Assembly: GCF_900115815.1 (NCBI RefSeq)
Contig: NZ_FOXV01000003.1
Span: 186,001 to 250,000, forward strand
Direction of reading: 5' to 3'
DNA: 64,000 nt
Source: Roseivivax halotolerans
GTDB taxonomy: Bacteria > Pseudomonadota > Alphaproteobacteria > Rhodobacterales > Rhodobacteraceae
The notes under the pieces are model-generated. The model worked only from the letters and a program-made list of their open reading frames with translations. It was not told the DNA's origin and did not search any database. Each line of letters starts with the position of its first letter. The first letter of the stretch is position 1. The translations under genes were made by a program, and so were the position numbers. Shown here piece after piece: positions 17,145 to 26,523 of the stretch.

Positions 17145-18659
17145 TCAATCGCGCCAGAGATCGGGGGTCACCAGAACAATGATCGCGAGAACTTCAAGCC
17201 GGCCGAGGATCATCGCAGCGGCAAGCGCCGCCTTGATCCCTGCCCCGTATTGCGCGAGCTGGATCGGCATCTCGGTCGCCAGAGACACGATCGGCCCGGT
17301 ATTGGTGAGCGCGGCGAGCGTCAGCACGTAGGCCCCCTCGAAACGCAGCCCGAGCGCGGAGAAGACCATCACCATCGCGGCAATGGTCAGCGCGAAGATC
17401 ATGAAGAACACCCATGCGATGAGCGCCCCTTCCCGGCGGACCCGGCGCGACAGCAGCCCAGAGCGGCCCACCGAATGCGGGTGGATGAGGCGCTCGAGCT
17501 CACGCCGGCCGTTGAGGTAGAGGATGAAGACGCGCAAGAGCTTCACCCCGCCCGCGGTCGTCGCCACGCCGCCGCCGATCAAGGCCAGCCCCATGAGGAT
17601 GAGCCCGGGCGTCTCCAGCCCCGACCAGCCCTGCGAGCGGGCCCAGTCCATGCTTTCGAACCCGGTCGTCGTCAGGAAGGACAAGGTCGTGAAGGTCGCG
17701 CCCCAGAGTGCGGCGAGCGCCATCGGGATATTCTCTTCCGCGCTCATGTCGAAGGACGCGGCCCAGTGACGGAAGAACAGGATCGTCGGCACCGCGGCGA
17801 CGATCAGGATCCCCATGCGGAACTCGGGATCGTACCAGAGGCCCTGCCGCCGGGCTGCCGAGGTGTCGTTGGAGAAGGTCAGGCGCGAGAGTGCGAACAA
17901 AAGAAACAGGAAGATCAGGGCCTCGCCCGCATGGCCCGACGATGCGCCGGACAGCCCGCCCACCGGAGAGATCGCGGAGGTCGCGAGCGTCGACATGGCG
18001 TGGCAGATCGCGACGAGCGGCGGATCACCTGCCGCCAGCAATCCCAGCCACAGGGCCAGCGTAAGACCCACATAGGTTGGCACCAGCGCGTGGATCGCGC
18101 GCGCGAGGCGCTGCCGCGGATCGGCGCGATCCCGGTGCGCGGCGCCCGGCGCGGTCGACTGGCCCGGTTCCGACACGGCGGTCACCTCGAAGCCGCCCAG
18201 GGTGAGGGGCGCGAGGATCGCGGCGGCGGCGATCCACATCAGCAGCCCGCCCAGCCAGCCGACCTCGGCCCGCCAGAGATGCTCGGCCGAGGACAGACGC
18301 TCCGGCGTGAAAAGCGAGAGCCCGGTCGTGGTCAGCGCCGAGACCATCTCCACGTAGGCGTTGATGAAACTCGTCGTCCGCACCGCCTCGTGGAATGGCA
18401 CCGCAAGAAGCGCGGGCAGGACCGTGAAAACGAGAAGCAGCGACAGAAGCTGGCGCAAGGCGCTGCGATTATGCTCGCGGGCGGATTGCGCGACCGCGAT
18501 CAGCGTGATCACGATAAGCGACATGAGCCCGGCATAGAAAAACGCGCGTGCGTCGTGAAAATCGCCTTCCAGCAAGGCCAGAGCCGCAGGCGCGAACATC
18601 GCGACCGCACCGACAGCCGCGATCAAGAGGAACAGCGGAAGAGAGAGAAGCCGCGCCAT
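17145..18659 (-). CDS. trkH: TrkH potassium uptake channel subunit
   Basis: 504 residues, multi-pass inner-membrane K+ translocator that works with the cytosolic regulator TrkA. At least ten hydrophobic segments are visible, with repeated pore-loop signatures: ALTTTGLSLF, STLATSAISPVGG, SFLTTTGFESMDW and ALTNTGPIVS, matching the four Gly-bearing selectivity loops of the SKT superfamily. An ATG start is used, 8 bases after the trkA stop, so trkA and trkH form one unit. The position next to ntrX and hfq is typical for Rhodobacterales. Confidence 0.94.
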   Translation of the reverse strand: MARLLSLPLFLLIAAVGAVAMFAPAALALLEGDFHDARAFFYAGLMSLIVITLIAVAQSAREHNRSALRQLLSLLLVFTVLPALLAVPFHEAVRTTSFINAYVEMVSALTTTGLSLFTPERLSSAEHLWRAEVGWLGGLLMWIAAAAILAPLTLGGFEVTAVSEPGQSTAPGAAHRDRADPRQRLARAIHALVPTYVGLTLALWLGLLAAGDPPLVAICHAMSTLATSAISPVGGLSGASSGHAGEALIFLFLLFALSRLTFSNDTSAARRQGLWYDPEFRMGILIVAAVPTILFFRHWAASFDMSAEENIPMALAALWGATFTTLSFLTTTGFESMDWARSQGWSGLETPGLILMGLALIGGGVATTAGGVKLLRVFILYLNGRRELERLIHPHSVGRSGLLSRRVRREGALIAWVFFMIFALTIAAMVMVFSALGLRFEGAYVLTLAALTNTGPIVSLATEMPIQLAQYGAGIKAALAAAMILGRLEVLAIIVLVTPDLWRD

Positions 18660-18667
18660 GCCGCCCG

Positions 18668-20044
18668 TCAGAAAAAGTCGATGGAGACCTGCAGCAGTGT
18701 CTCCACCGCGGGCACGTCCTTCGACAGCGCGAAGATCACGATCTGGTCGCCTTCCTCGACGCGGGTGCTGCCGCGCAGCTTGACCACGTCATCGCCCTTC
18801 CGCAGCGCGGCGACGAGCACGCCTTCGGGGAAATCGATGTCCCGGATGCGGCTGCCCGCGATCGGCGAGGTCGAAAGCACTTCGGCCTCGATCACCTCGG
18901 CCTCCGCATCGCCGATGGAATAGACCGCGCGCACCCGTCCATGCCGGATATGCCGCAGGATCGAGGAGACGGTCGTCGCGCGCGGATTGATATAGGCGTC
19001 GATGCCGAGCGGCTCCATCATCGCGGTCAGCGTCGGGTCGTTGATGAGCGCGATGGCCATCGGACAGCCCTCGGCCTTGGCGCGCACGGCCGCGAGCATG
19101 TTCGTCTTGTCATCGTCGGTGACGCACAGGACCGCATCGGCCCGGTCGATATTGGCCTCCGAGAGAAGCGAGGTGTCGAGCCCGTCGCCATAAAGGACGA
19201 TGGTCTTCTCGAGCTCTTCGGCGGCGCGTTCGGCAGCGCGGCGGTCCTTTTCGATGACCTTGGCGCGGATGCGGTCGGTGCGCTCCTCGAGGGCGCGGGC
19301 GACCATGAGGCCGACATTGCCGCCGCCGATCAGGACGACGCGCTCCTGCTTGCGCTGGGATTTGCCGAAGACCTCGAGCGTGCGCGTGACGTCATCGCGG
19401 TGGACCATCACATAGACGCTGTCCCCGATGAAGATCTGGTCCTCGGGTTCGGGCGCGAAGAGCGTGCCGTCCCGGCGGACACCGACGACAACCGCGCGAA
19501 GCGTCGAGAAGAGATCCGTCAGCTGGCGCAGCGGCGTGTTCACCACGGCGCAATCCTCTTCGATCGTCAGACCGAAAAGCCGCGCCCGCTCGTCGAGGAA
19601 GGTCTCGGTGTCGAAGGCCGAGGGCGCACCGAGACGCTGAAGCGCGGCATCCGCAACCTCGCGCTCGGGCGAGATCACAACGTCGATGGGCAGGTGGTCG
19701 CGGCGGTAGAGGTCGGAATAGATCGCGTCGAGATAGCTCTGCGCCCGGAGACGCGCGATCTTGCGCGGGATCGAGAAGATCGAATGGGCCACCTGGCAGG
19801 TGACCATGTTGACCTCGTCCGAATGGGTCGCGGCGATGATCATCTCCGCATCCCGCGCCCCGGCCCGGTCGAGCACGTCCGGATAGGAAGCGAAGCCCGC
19901 AATGCCCTGCACATCGAGCGTATCGGTGGCGCGGCGCACCAGGTCGGGGTTGTTGTCGACGACGGTGACGTCGTTGCGCTCACCCGAGAGGTGGCGGGCG
20001 ATCTGCCAGCCGACCTGGCCGGCGCCGCATATGATGACCTTCAT
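18668..20044 (-). CDS. trkA: Trk system potassium transport regulatory protein TrkA
   Basis: 458 residues, a cytosolic ring protein that gates TrkH in response to nucleotides. Two RCK units are present: the first NAD-binding start KVIICGAGQVGWQIA at residue 1, the second VVLIGGGNVGLMVARAL near 235, each followed by a TrkA-C domain. The ATG at 20044 is chosen over an upstream in-frame extension because the Rossmann motif begins directly and CAGGA lies 8 bases before. The upstream 197-base gap holds intergenic repeat copy B. Confidence 0.95.
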   Translation of the reverse strand: MKVIICGAGQVGWQIARHLSGERNDVTVVDNNPDLVRRATDTLDVQGIAGFASYPDVLDRAGARDAEMIIAATHSDEVNMVTCQVAHSIFSIPRKIARLRAQSYLDAIYSDLYRRDHLPIDVVISPEREVADAALQRLGAPSAFDTETFLDERARLFGLTIEEDCAVVNTPLRQLTDLFSTLRAVVVGVRRDGTLFAPEPEDQIFIGDSVYVMVHRDDVTRTLEVFGKSQRKQERVVLIGGGNVGLMVARALEERTDRIRAKVIEKDRRAAERAAEELEKTIVLYGDGLDTSLLSEANIDRADAVLCVTDDDKTNMLAAVRAKAEGCPMAIALINDPTLTAMMEPLGIDAYINPRATTVSSILRHIRHGRVRAVYSIGDAEAEVIEAEVLSTSPIAGSRIRDIDFPEGVLVAALRKGDDVVKLRGSTRVEEGDQIVIFALSKDVPAVETLLQVSIDFF

Positions 20045-20141
20045 GGGGCATCCTGAAAGAAACTGTGCTTGGCCCCCGGTCTGACACGGGGGCGCGGGTC
20101 GGTCAATCGAGCCCGGCGGCCTGAAGACGGGAGGCGGCGGA

Positions 20142-20214
20142 GGGGGCGTGCCGCCCCCTCTTCGGGGCATGCCGCCCCGAATTCACCCCCGCCGGTATTT
20201 TTGCCAACCCAAAG
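20142..20214 (-). repeat. Interspersed intergenic element, copy B
   Basis: On the minus strand CTTTGGGTTGGCAAAAATACC (20214-20194) matches copy A at 3804-3823 with one G/A change. It is followed by two strong hairpins: TTCGGGGC/GCCCCGAA (20161-20181, 5-base loop) and GGGGGCG/CGCCCCC (20142-20158, 3-base loop). It separates ntrX from trkA, both on the minus strand, and could end or attenuate the ntr transcript. Confidence 0.65.
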
Positions 20215-20241
20215 ACCGGGACGCCGCGTGACATTCATGCG

Positions 20242-21684
20242 TCACGCGGTCTGCCGGGCGGGTTCCGGCTCTGCCTCGTCCTCGTCCATATGGGCGATGC
20301 GCGCGCCGCCCTTGGCGGAGGTCACGACACCGAGCGACTTGAGCTTGCGGTGCAGCGCAGAGCGCTCCATCCCGACGAAATTCGCGGTGCGGGAGATGTT
20401 GCCGCCGAAGCGGTTGATCTGGGTCAGCAGGTATTCGCGCTCGAAAGCTTCGCGCGCCTCGCGGAGCGGCATCGTCGCCAGCGTGCCGGCGAGGACGACG
20501 CGGCCCTCGGCATCGCCGCCCGGCGCGCTTTCCTGCGGCAGCTCATGCGCTTCGATCGGTCCGCTGCCATCCCCGAGGATCAGGACGCGTTCGATCAGGT
20601 TCTTGAGCTGGCGCACATTGCCCGGCCAGACCATCGTCTGCAGAAGCGCGACCGCATCGCCGGCAAGATCGCGGCGCGGCAGGCCCTGCGTCGCGTTGCA
20701 TTGCGCGATGAAGTGGTGGGCAAGGTCCGGGATGTCCTCCCGGCGGTCCTCGAGCGAGGGCACTGCGATCGGCACCACGTTCAGGCGGTGATACAGCTCC
20801 TGACGGAACCGGCCCGCGGCGATCTCCGCCTCGAGGTCGCGGTTGGTCGAGGAGATCACGCGCAGATCGACGCGCACCTTGTCCTGGCCGCCGACGCGGG
20901 TGAATTGTTCATCGACCAGGACGCGCAGGATCTTGGACTGGGTGCCGAGGGGCATGTCCGCCACCTCGTCGAAATAGACGATGCCGCCATGGCCCTGTTC
21001 GAGAAGCCCCGGCTCGACGCCCCGGTCCGGCGTCTCGCGGCCGAACAGCACCTCTTCCATCGTCTCGGGCGTCACGCCGGCGCAGTTCACGGTCACGAAC
21101 GGGCCCTGGGCGCGGCCCGAATGGGCGTGAATGTAGCGCGCGGCCACTTCCTTGCCGCAGCCTGCGGGCCCGGTGAGCATCACGCGCCCGTTCGATTTCG
21201 TCACCTTGTCGAGCTGACCGACGAGCCCCTTGAAGGCGGCGCTTTCGCCGATCATCTCGGCGATCTCGGTCTCGCGGCGCTTGAGCTTGTGGTTCTCGCG
21301 GCGCAGGCGCGCGGTTTCCATGCCGCGGCGGATGACCACGAGAAGCTGGTCGATATTGAAGGGCTTCTCGATAAAATCGTAGGCGCCCTGCTTGATCGCC
21401 GCGACGGCGATCTCGATATTGCCGTGGCCCGAGATGATGACGACGGGGATGTCGGGATTGTCGCGTTTGACGGTCTTGAGGATGTCGATCCCATCCATCT
21501 TGCTGTCTTTCAGCCAGATGTCGAGGATGATGAGCGAGGGAGGCTCGCCGTTGATCTCGGCCATGGCTTCGCTCGAATTGCCCGCAAGACGGATCGAGAA
21601 GCCCTCGTCCTCCAGGATGTCTCCGATCAGCTCGCGAATATCGCGCTCGTCGTCCACGATCAGAATATCGCCCATCTCAGTCAT
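20242..21684 (-). CDS. ntrX: Response regulator NtrX (AAA+ type, lacking GAFTGA)
   Basis: 480 residues, partner of the sensor NtrY. Receiver domain with VDDERD and phospho-acceptor ILDIWLKD near residue 55; AAA+ domain with Walker A LTGPAGCGKE and Walker B VYFDEVAD; C-terminal Fis-type HTH near GGNISRTANFVGMERSALHRKL. Where sigma-54 activators carry GAFTGA after LFG, this protein reads LFGRETPDRGVEPG. It therefore cannot make the normal sigma-54 contact, as known for Rhodobacter NtrX/NtrC. It starts 9 bases after ntrY. NtrYX controls nitrogen, redox and envelope genes in alphaproteobacteria. Confidence 0.94.
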   Translation of the reverse strand: MTEMGDILIVDDERDIRELIGDILEDEGFSIRLAGNSSEAMAEINGEPPSLIILDIWLKDSKMDGIDILKTVKRDNPDIPVVIISGHGNIEIAVAAIKQGAYDFIEKPFNIDQLLVVIRRGMETARLRRENHKLKRRETEIAEMIGESAAFKGLVGQLDKVTKSNGRVMLTGPAGCGKEVAARYIHAHSGRAQGPFVTVNCAGVTPETMEEVLFGRETPDRGVEPGLLEQGHGGIVYFDEVADMPLGTQSKILRVLVDEQFTRVGGQDKVRVDLRVISSTNRDLEAEIAAGRFRQELYHRLNVVPIAVPSLEDRREDIPDLAHHFIAQCNATQGLPRRDLAGDAVALLQTMVWPGNVRQLKNLIERVLILGDGSGPIEAHELPQESAPGGDAEGRVVLAGTLATMPLREAREAFEREYLLTQINRFGGNISRTANFVGMERSALHRKLKSLGVVTSAKGGARIAHMDEDEAEPEPARQTA

Positions 21685-21693
21685 ACCCTTTTA

Positions 21694-23967
21694 TCATACC
21701 GTTTCTTCTGCTCGCTCGCCCGGCCCTTCGGCCTGTGGCACCTCGGAGGCGGGAAGGCGGATCACCGCCATCGCCCCCCTGTGCGCTTCGGCTCCAAAGG
21801 CCGGCGCGTCGTCGAGAGACAGCGTTCCGCCGTGCTCCTCGATGATCTTCTTCACGATGGGCAGGCCGAGGCCGGTGCCCTTCTCGCGGGTCGTAACGTA
21901 TGGCTCGAAAAGCCGCGCGCGGTCTTCGGGCAGACCGATCCCGTTATCGGCGATCGTGATCTCGGCACGCTCCTCCTCGGCCATGCGGAGCGCCACGCGG
22001 ATCTCGGCGGCCTCGCCGTCCGGCATGAGGCCCGTCTCGCGGCGGCTTTCGATCGCCTCTCCTGCATTCTTTATCAGGTTCGTCAGCGCCTGGCTGATCA
22101 TCGTCGCGTCAAGTTCGGCGGCGAGTGGGCGCGCGGGCAGATCGAGCGTGAAGCGCACGTCGGGCTGGCCGGCTTCCTGCAACAGCACCGCGCCGCGCAA
22201 AAGATCGGTCAGATCCTCGGGCTTGCGCTCGGGCTCGGGCATCCGGGCGAACTTGGAGAACTCGTCGACGATGCGCCGCAGGTCCGAGGTCTGGCGTGTT
22301 ATGACATCGGTCATCTGGTTCAGCCGCTCGGCCTCCTCGGGCGGCAGGCCGCGGGAGAACTTGCGCTTGATGCGCTCAGCGGAAAGCTGGATCGGTGTCA
22401 GCGGGTTCTTGATCTCGTGCGCGATCCGCCGGGCCACGTCGCCCCACGCGGCCATCCGCTGCGCCGAGACGAGGTCGGTGACGTCGTCGAAGGCCACCAC
22501 GTAGCCCTCGAGGCTGCCATCCTCGCGGCGGCGCGTGGACATCCGCACGAGCAGATGCTCGAGCCGCCCGTCGCGGCTGACCTTGACCTCTTCCTGCACC
22601 ACCTCGTTGCCCGTCTCGATCAGCCGGTCGAAGAGCGGGCCGAATTCGGGCACGGCGACGTGGATGGGATGGCGCGATCGGTCATGCTCGAAGCCCAGAA
22701 GACGCTCGGCCGAGCGGTTCACGAAGGTCATCCGCCCCTCGGCATCGAGGCCCGCAACGCCCGAGGTCACATTCGAGAGAACGGAATCGAAGAGCCGCTG
22801 CCGGCGCTCGATCTGGCGGGTATTCTCCAGAAGCCGCTCGCGCTGACCTTTGAGCTGCCGGGTCATCTGGTTGAAGTAGCGGCCGAGCATGGCGATCTCG
22901 TCATCGGCCTCCTCTTCGCGAACCTGCACGTCGAGATCGCCCGCCCCGACGCGTTGCGCCGCCCCGGCGAGCTGGCCCACGGGCCGCGACAGACGTTCGG
23001 CGAACCACAGCCCCGCCCATGTCGCGGCGAGGATCAGAAGGAGCGCGAAGCCGAGATAGAGCAGCGCGAAGTCGAAGACCCGCCTGCCCCGCTCGCTTTC
23101 CTGCTGCTGATAGAAGCGCGCGGTTTCCTGCGTGTCATCGAGAAGATTCAGGATGCCGCCATCCACCTCGCGGCTGACATAGAGAAAGCGATCGACGAAG
23201 GCGGCAAGCGGCACAAGAGCGCGAAACTCGTTATTGTCCCAATCGGCGATCACCGCGACGCCGCTGTTGCGTGCCTGGCTGAGATCGGCGGCGTCCGGCT
23301 CCTCGTAGTCGAAAAGGTAAGAGCGTTCGCCGCGGGCCCGGATTTCGCCCTGCCCGTCGATCACGTAGGCCTCGCGAAGCCCGCGCTGGATCTGCGCCTG
23401 GCCCGAGCCAAGGAGCTGGCGCAACTCGCCCTCGTCCATGAAGGGCTGCGCGCGGCGGTTGGCATCGAGAAAGCGCCCGAGTGCCTGCGCGTCCTCGATG
23501 AGATCGCCGCGATGCTCTTCCTCGTAGGCCTCGGCGGCGGAGAGCGAGGCACCGACGACGTTCTGCACACGCGTCGAGAACCACGTTTCGAGGCCGATAT
23601 TGATGGTGAGCACCGCGAAGACGGCGACGGTGATCGTCGGCAGGAGCGCCATAAGCGCGAAAACGCCGGTCAGGCGCAGGTGCAGCCGGCTGCCTGCGGA
23701 TTTCGCGCGCCGCGCGGCAACGAGGCCCGCAACCCGGCTCAGGACCAGCGCGGCGATCAGGAGGACGTAGACAAGATCGGCCAGCAGCACGAGGCGCAGC
23801 GACAGGTCGGAGCCGTCGCCCTGCATCGGGCCGAGAACGAGATAGGTGCAAAGCGCCAGGACCGGGCCAAGCGCCACGAGCCCCAGCGTCGCCGCATTCT
23901 GTACGCGCCTGAGACGCCGCATCTGTGCGATGCGCGCCCAGCTCCAGTTACGTGCCCGAGTGGCCAC
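21694..23967 (-). CDS. ntrY: Sensor histidine kinase NtrY
   Basis: 757-residue inner-membrane kinase. Three to four N-terminal hydrophobic segments (about residues 25-50, 60-85, 100-125 and 290-315) enclose a periplasmic sensing region. Then follow HAMP (WFAERLSRPVGQL...), PAS (LFDSVLSNVTSGVAGL), HisKA with the phospho-acceptor in [14 protein letters not shown], and HATPase N, G1 and G2 boxes (NLIKNAGEA, DNGIGLP, GTGLGL). The start is GTG with GAGGGGCGG upstream. It is 100 bases from ntrC and 9 bases from ntrX. Confidence 0.95.
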   Translation of the reverse strand: MATRARNWSWARIAQMRRLRRVQNAATLGLVALGPVLALCTYLVLGPMQGDGSDLSLRLVLLADLVYVLLIAALVLSRVAGLVAARRAKSAGSRLHLRLTGVFALMALLPTITVAVFAVLTINIGLETWFSTRVQNVVGASLSAAEAYEEEHRGDLIEDAQALGRFLDANRRAQPFMDEGELRQLLGSGQAQIQRGLREAYVIDGQGEIRARGERSYLFDYEEPDAADLSQARNSGVAVIADWDNNEFRALVPLAAFVDRFLYVSREVDGGILNLLDDTQETARFYQQQESERGRRVFDFALLYLGFALLLILAATWAGLWFAERLSRPVGQLAGAAQRVGAGDLDVQVREEEADDEIAMLGRYFNQMTRQLKGQRERLLENTRQIERRQRLFDSVLSNVTSGVAGLDAEGRMTFVNRSAERLLGFEHDRSRHPIHVAVPEFGPLFDRLIETGNEVVQEEVKVSRDGRLEHLLVRMSTRRREDGSLEGYVVAFDDVTDLVSAQRMAAWGDVARRIAHEIKNPLTPIQLSAERIKRKFSRGLPPEEAERLNQMTDVITRQTSDLRRIVDEFSKFARMPEPERKPEDLTDLLRGAVLLQEAGQPDVRFTLDLPARPLAAELDATMISQALTNLIKNAGEAIESRRETGLMPDGEAAEIRVALRMAEEERAEITIADNGIGLPEDRARLFEPYVTTREKGTGLGLPIVKKIIEEHGGTLSLDDAPAFGAEAHRGAMAVIRLPASEVPQAEGPGERAEETV

Positions 23968-24067
23968 AGCCGCCCCTCGTGATATGAGGCCGCTTTGCGC
24001 GGCCGACCGCCATATATTGTGGTCTATGCGGTGCCTAAGGCATCGCCGCCACGGTTCTGTTGCGGTT

Positions 24068-25438
24068 TTACATCAATTTGCGGCGTCGTGTCACGCGAAT
24101 ATCGAGATCCGTAATCTTTTTCCGAAGCGTATTTCTGTTGATTCCCAGAAGGTCGGCACATTTCGCCTGATTGCCGCCCGTCGCTTCGAGCGCGATTTCG
24201 AGAAGCGGGGCTTCGACCTCGCGGATGATGCGGGTATAAAGCCCCGGCGGGGGCAGCATGTTGCCATGCAGGTCGAAATAGCGCCGCAGGTGCCTATGAA
24301 CGGAGGTGCCGAGCTTCTCGCCCTCCCCGCCCCGCATGATCGGACCGGTCTCGGGCTGGTTGCCGAGCACCGCCTCGACCTCGGCGCGGGTGATTTCCTC
24401 TGTCCTCGACGTCAGGCTCAGACGCCGCGCGGTATTTTCAAGCTGGCGCACATTGCCCGGCCAGGAATAGCTGCGGAAGAGCTCCGCCGCCTCGGTCGAC
24501 AGCCAGCGATGCGGGCCGCCCTCGCGCTCGATCCGGGCAAGGAAATGCTCCGCGAGAAGGCCGATATCGTCGACGCGTTCACGCAAGGAAGGCACGTGGA
24601 TCGTCGCGCCCGACAGCCGGTAGAAGAGATCGCGGCGCATCGTGCCCTCCTCCACGTCCTGCCCGAGATCGTTCTGGCTGGTGGCCATGAAGCGCGGCGC
24701 GTGATCGCCCGGCGCATCCATCATCCGCACGAGGCGCGCCTGCACCTCGGCATCGAGATCGCCGACCTCGTCGATCAGGAGCGTGCCGCCCCGGACCCGC
24801 GCCAGCACCCGCGCCGGACCTTCGAGATCGGACAAATCCGCGCCGGTGACCGAGACAAAGGGCAGCGTGCGGCGGTCGGAGAAGTCGTGAATCGCCCGCG
24901 CGATCAGGCTCTTGCCGGTGCCGCTCTCGCCCGAGATCAGGACCGGCAGATCGGTGTTCATCACCTTCGCCACGAGCCGATAGAGTGCCTGCATCGCGGC
25001 GGTCTTGCCGACGAGCGGCAGCTCATCGGGCCCGTCCGCATGCTCTATGGCCTCATCGCGGCGCGGTGCGCGGTTGCGGTTCTCGAGCGCCTTGGCCGTG
25101 CGCTTCATGAGATCCGGCAGATCGAAGGGTTTGGGCAGGTAGTCGTAGGCTTCGGCCTCCGCCGCCTGGATCGCCGTCATGATCGTGTTCTGCGCCGAGA
25201 TCACGATGACCGGCAGGTCTGGCCGGTCCTGGCTGATCTTGGGCAGCATCTCGAGGCCGTTGCCGTCCGGCATGACCACGTCCGAGATCACCACGTCGCC
25301 CTTGCCCTCGCCGACCCAGCGCATGAGGGTCGTCAGCGACGAGGTCGCATGAACCTTGCAGCCCGCGCGCGTCAGCGCCTGGGTCAGAACCGTGCGGATC
25401 GTGCGGTCGTCATCGGCGACCAGGACCGTTCCATCCAT
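24068..25438 (-). CDS. ntrC: Nitrogen regulation response regulator NtrC (GAFTGA-less)
   Basis: 456 residues. Receiver VADDDRT with phospho-acceptor [11 protein letters not shown] near residue 54; AAA+ Walker [11 protein letters not shown], Walker [10 protein letters not shown], arginine finger region REDLFYRL-like MRRDLFYRL; Fis HTH at [21 protein letters not shown]. Between the Walker motifs the loop is shortened to [18 protein letters not shown], with no GAFTGA. Rhodobacter capsulatus NtrC has the same loss and activates sigma-70 polymerase. I choose the ATG at 25438 (GGAGG 7 bases upstream) over the GTG at 25441. It overlaps the ntrB stop by one base. Confidence 0.95.
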   Translation of the reverse strand: MDGTVLVADDDRTIRTVLTQALTRAGCKVHATSSLTTLMRWVGEGKGDVVISDVVMPDGNGLEMLPKISQDRPDLPVIVISAQNTIMTAIQAAEAEAYDYLPKPFDLPDLMKRTAKALENRNRAPRRDEAIEHADGPDELPLVGKTAAMQALYRLVAKVMNTDLPVLISGESGTGKSLIARAIHDFSDRRTLPFVSVTGADLSDLEGPARVLARVRGGTLLIDEVGDLDAEVQARLVRMMDAPGDHAPRFMATSQNDLGQDVEEGTMRRDLFYRLSGATIHVPSLRERVDDIGLLAEHFLARIEREGGPHRWLSTEAAELFRSYSWPGNVRQLENTARRLSLTSRTEEITRAEVEAVLGNQPETGPIMRGGEGEKLGTSVHRHLRRYFDLHGNMLPPPGLYTRIIREVEAPLLEIALEATGGNQAKCADLLGINRNTLRKKITDLDIRVTRRRKLM

Positions 25439-26523
25439 CACTCACCCTCCTTCGCGTCTTTTGGTGCCAGCGGCAACGAGATGCGGAAGAGCGTGCGCCC
25501 CGGCACGCTTTCCACGGAAATCCAGCCGTCATGGTCGGAAATGATCTTCGAGACGAGCGCGAGACCGAGCCCCGTGCCGTTTTCCTTGCCCGAGACGAAG
25601 GGATCGAAAATGTCGCCCTTGATGTCGTCCGGCAGGCCCGGCCCGTCATCCACGACCTCGATCTGGAGCGGCAGCAGCTGCCCCGAGCCGTCCGCGCGGC
25701 GCAACCGGAAGCTGTGCTCGTAGAAGGTGCGAAGGCGGATGCGCCCGCCGTCCTTGGGATCGGCCGCTTCGGAGGCGTTCTTGAGAAGGTTGAGGACCAC
25801 TTGCAGAAGCTGGTCGGGATCGCCCCAGGCCAGCGGCAGCGACGGATCGTAATCCTCGATCATGTTCATGTGGCCGCCGAAACCGAGCAGCGCCGACCGC
25901 CGCGCCCGGTCGAGCACGTCATGGACATTGACCGCGCGCTTTTCAGGCCGCGAGAGGTTGCCGAATTGCTCCACCTGCTCGAGCAGCTTCACGATGCGGC
26001 GCGTCTCGCTGACGATGAGGTCCGTGAGCTCGAGATCGTCCTTCTCGAGGCCCATCGACAAGAGCTGCGCCGCCCCCGCGATGCCCGCGAGCGGGTTCTT
26101 GATCTCGTGCGCCAGCATCTCGGCCATGCCGATGGCGGATTTCGCGGCGGATTTCACCGAATGGCTTTGCGTGATCCGTCCGGCCAGTTCGCGCGGCGAG
26201 ATCAGAACGATCATCCATCCGGGCGTTCCCGCAAGCGGCGCGATATGCAGCGAGCAGACAAGCGGCGGACGCGAGCCCGTCCCGACATCGACGTCGTTGA
26301 CGAAGAGCGGCGTGCCGTTTTCCCGGGCCCGCAGGAAGCTCTCCTCTATCGGGGCATCCACGGCGAGCCTGTCCCAGATCGGCTGACCGACGATCCATTT
26401 CGCCGAATTGTTCATGAAGCCTTCGGCGGCGGGATTCATGTCGGCGATATTGTCCGACGCATCGATCAGGAGCGCCGGAACCGGCAGCGAAGACCAGATC
26501 GAAAGGGCGAGCGCGGTGTTCAT
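25438..26523 (-). CDS. ntrB: Nitrogen regulation sensor kinase NtrB
   Basis: 361-residue cytosolic kinase/phosphatase that reads the PII signal and phosphorylates NtrC. PAS domain at the start ([22 protein letters not shown]), HisKA with [20 protein letters not shown] (phospho-acceptor His near residue 140), HATPase with [17 protein letters not shown] and GTGLGLALV. No membrane segments. The start is the ATG that overlaps the dusB stop by 4 bases; the longer reading upstream merely runs through dusB in another frame. Confidence 0.95.
   Translation of the reverse strand: MNTALALSIWSSLPVPALLIDASDNIADMNPAAEGFMNNSAKWIVGQPIWDRLAVDAPIEESFLRARENGTPLFVNDVDVGTGSRPPLVCSLHIAPLAGTPGWMIVLISPRELAGRITQSHSVKSAAKSAIGMAEMLAHEIKNPLAGIAGAAQLLSMGLEKDDLELTDLIVSETRRIVKLLEQVEQFGNLSRPEKRAVNVHDVLDRARRSALLGFGGHMNMIEDYDPSLPLAWGDPDQLLQVVLNLLKNASEAADPKDGGRIRLRTFYEHSFRLRRADGSGQLLPLQIEVVDDGPGLPDDIKGDIFDPFVSGKENGTGLGLALVSKIISDHDGWISVESVPGRTLFRISLPLAPKDAKEGE

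Noticed and set aside
20290-23982. A 1230-codon open frame on the plus strand
   Set aside because: It lies wholly antisense to ntrX and ntrY, which have full domain sets. Its composition is rich in Arg, His, Asp and Ala, as expected for a high-GC shadow frame.
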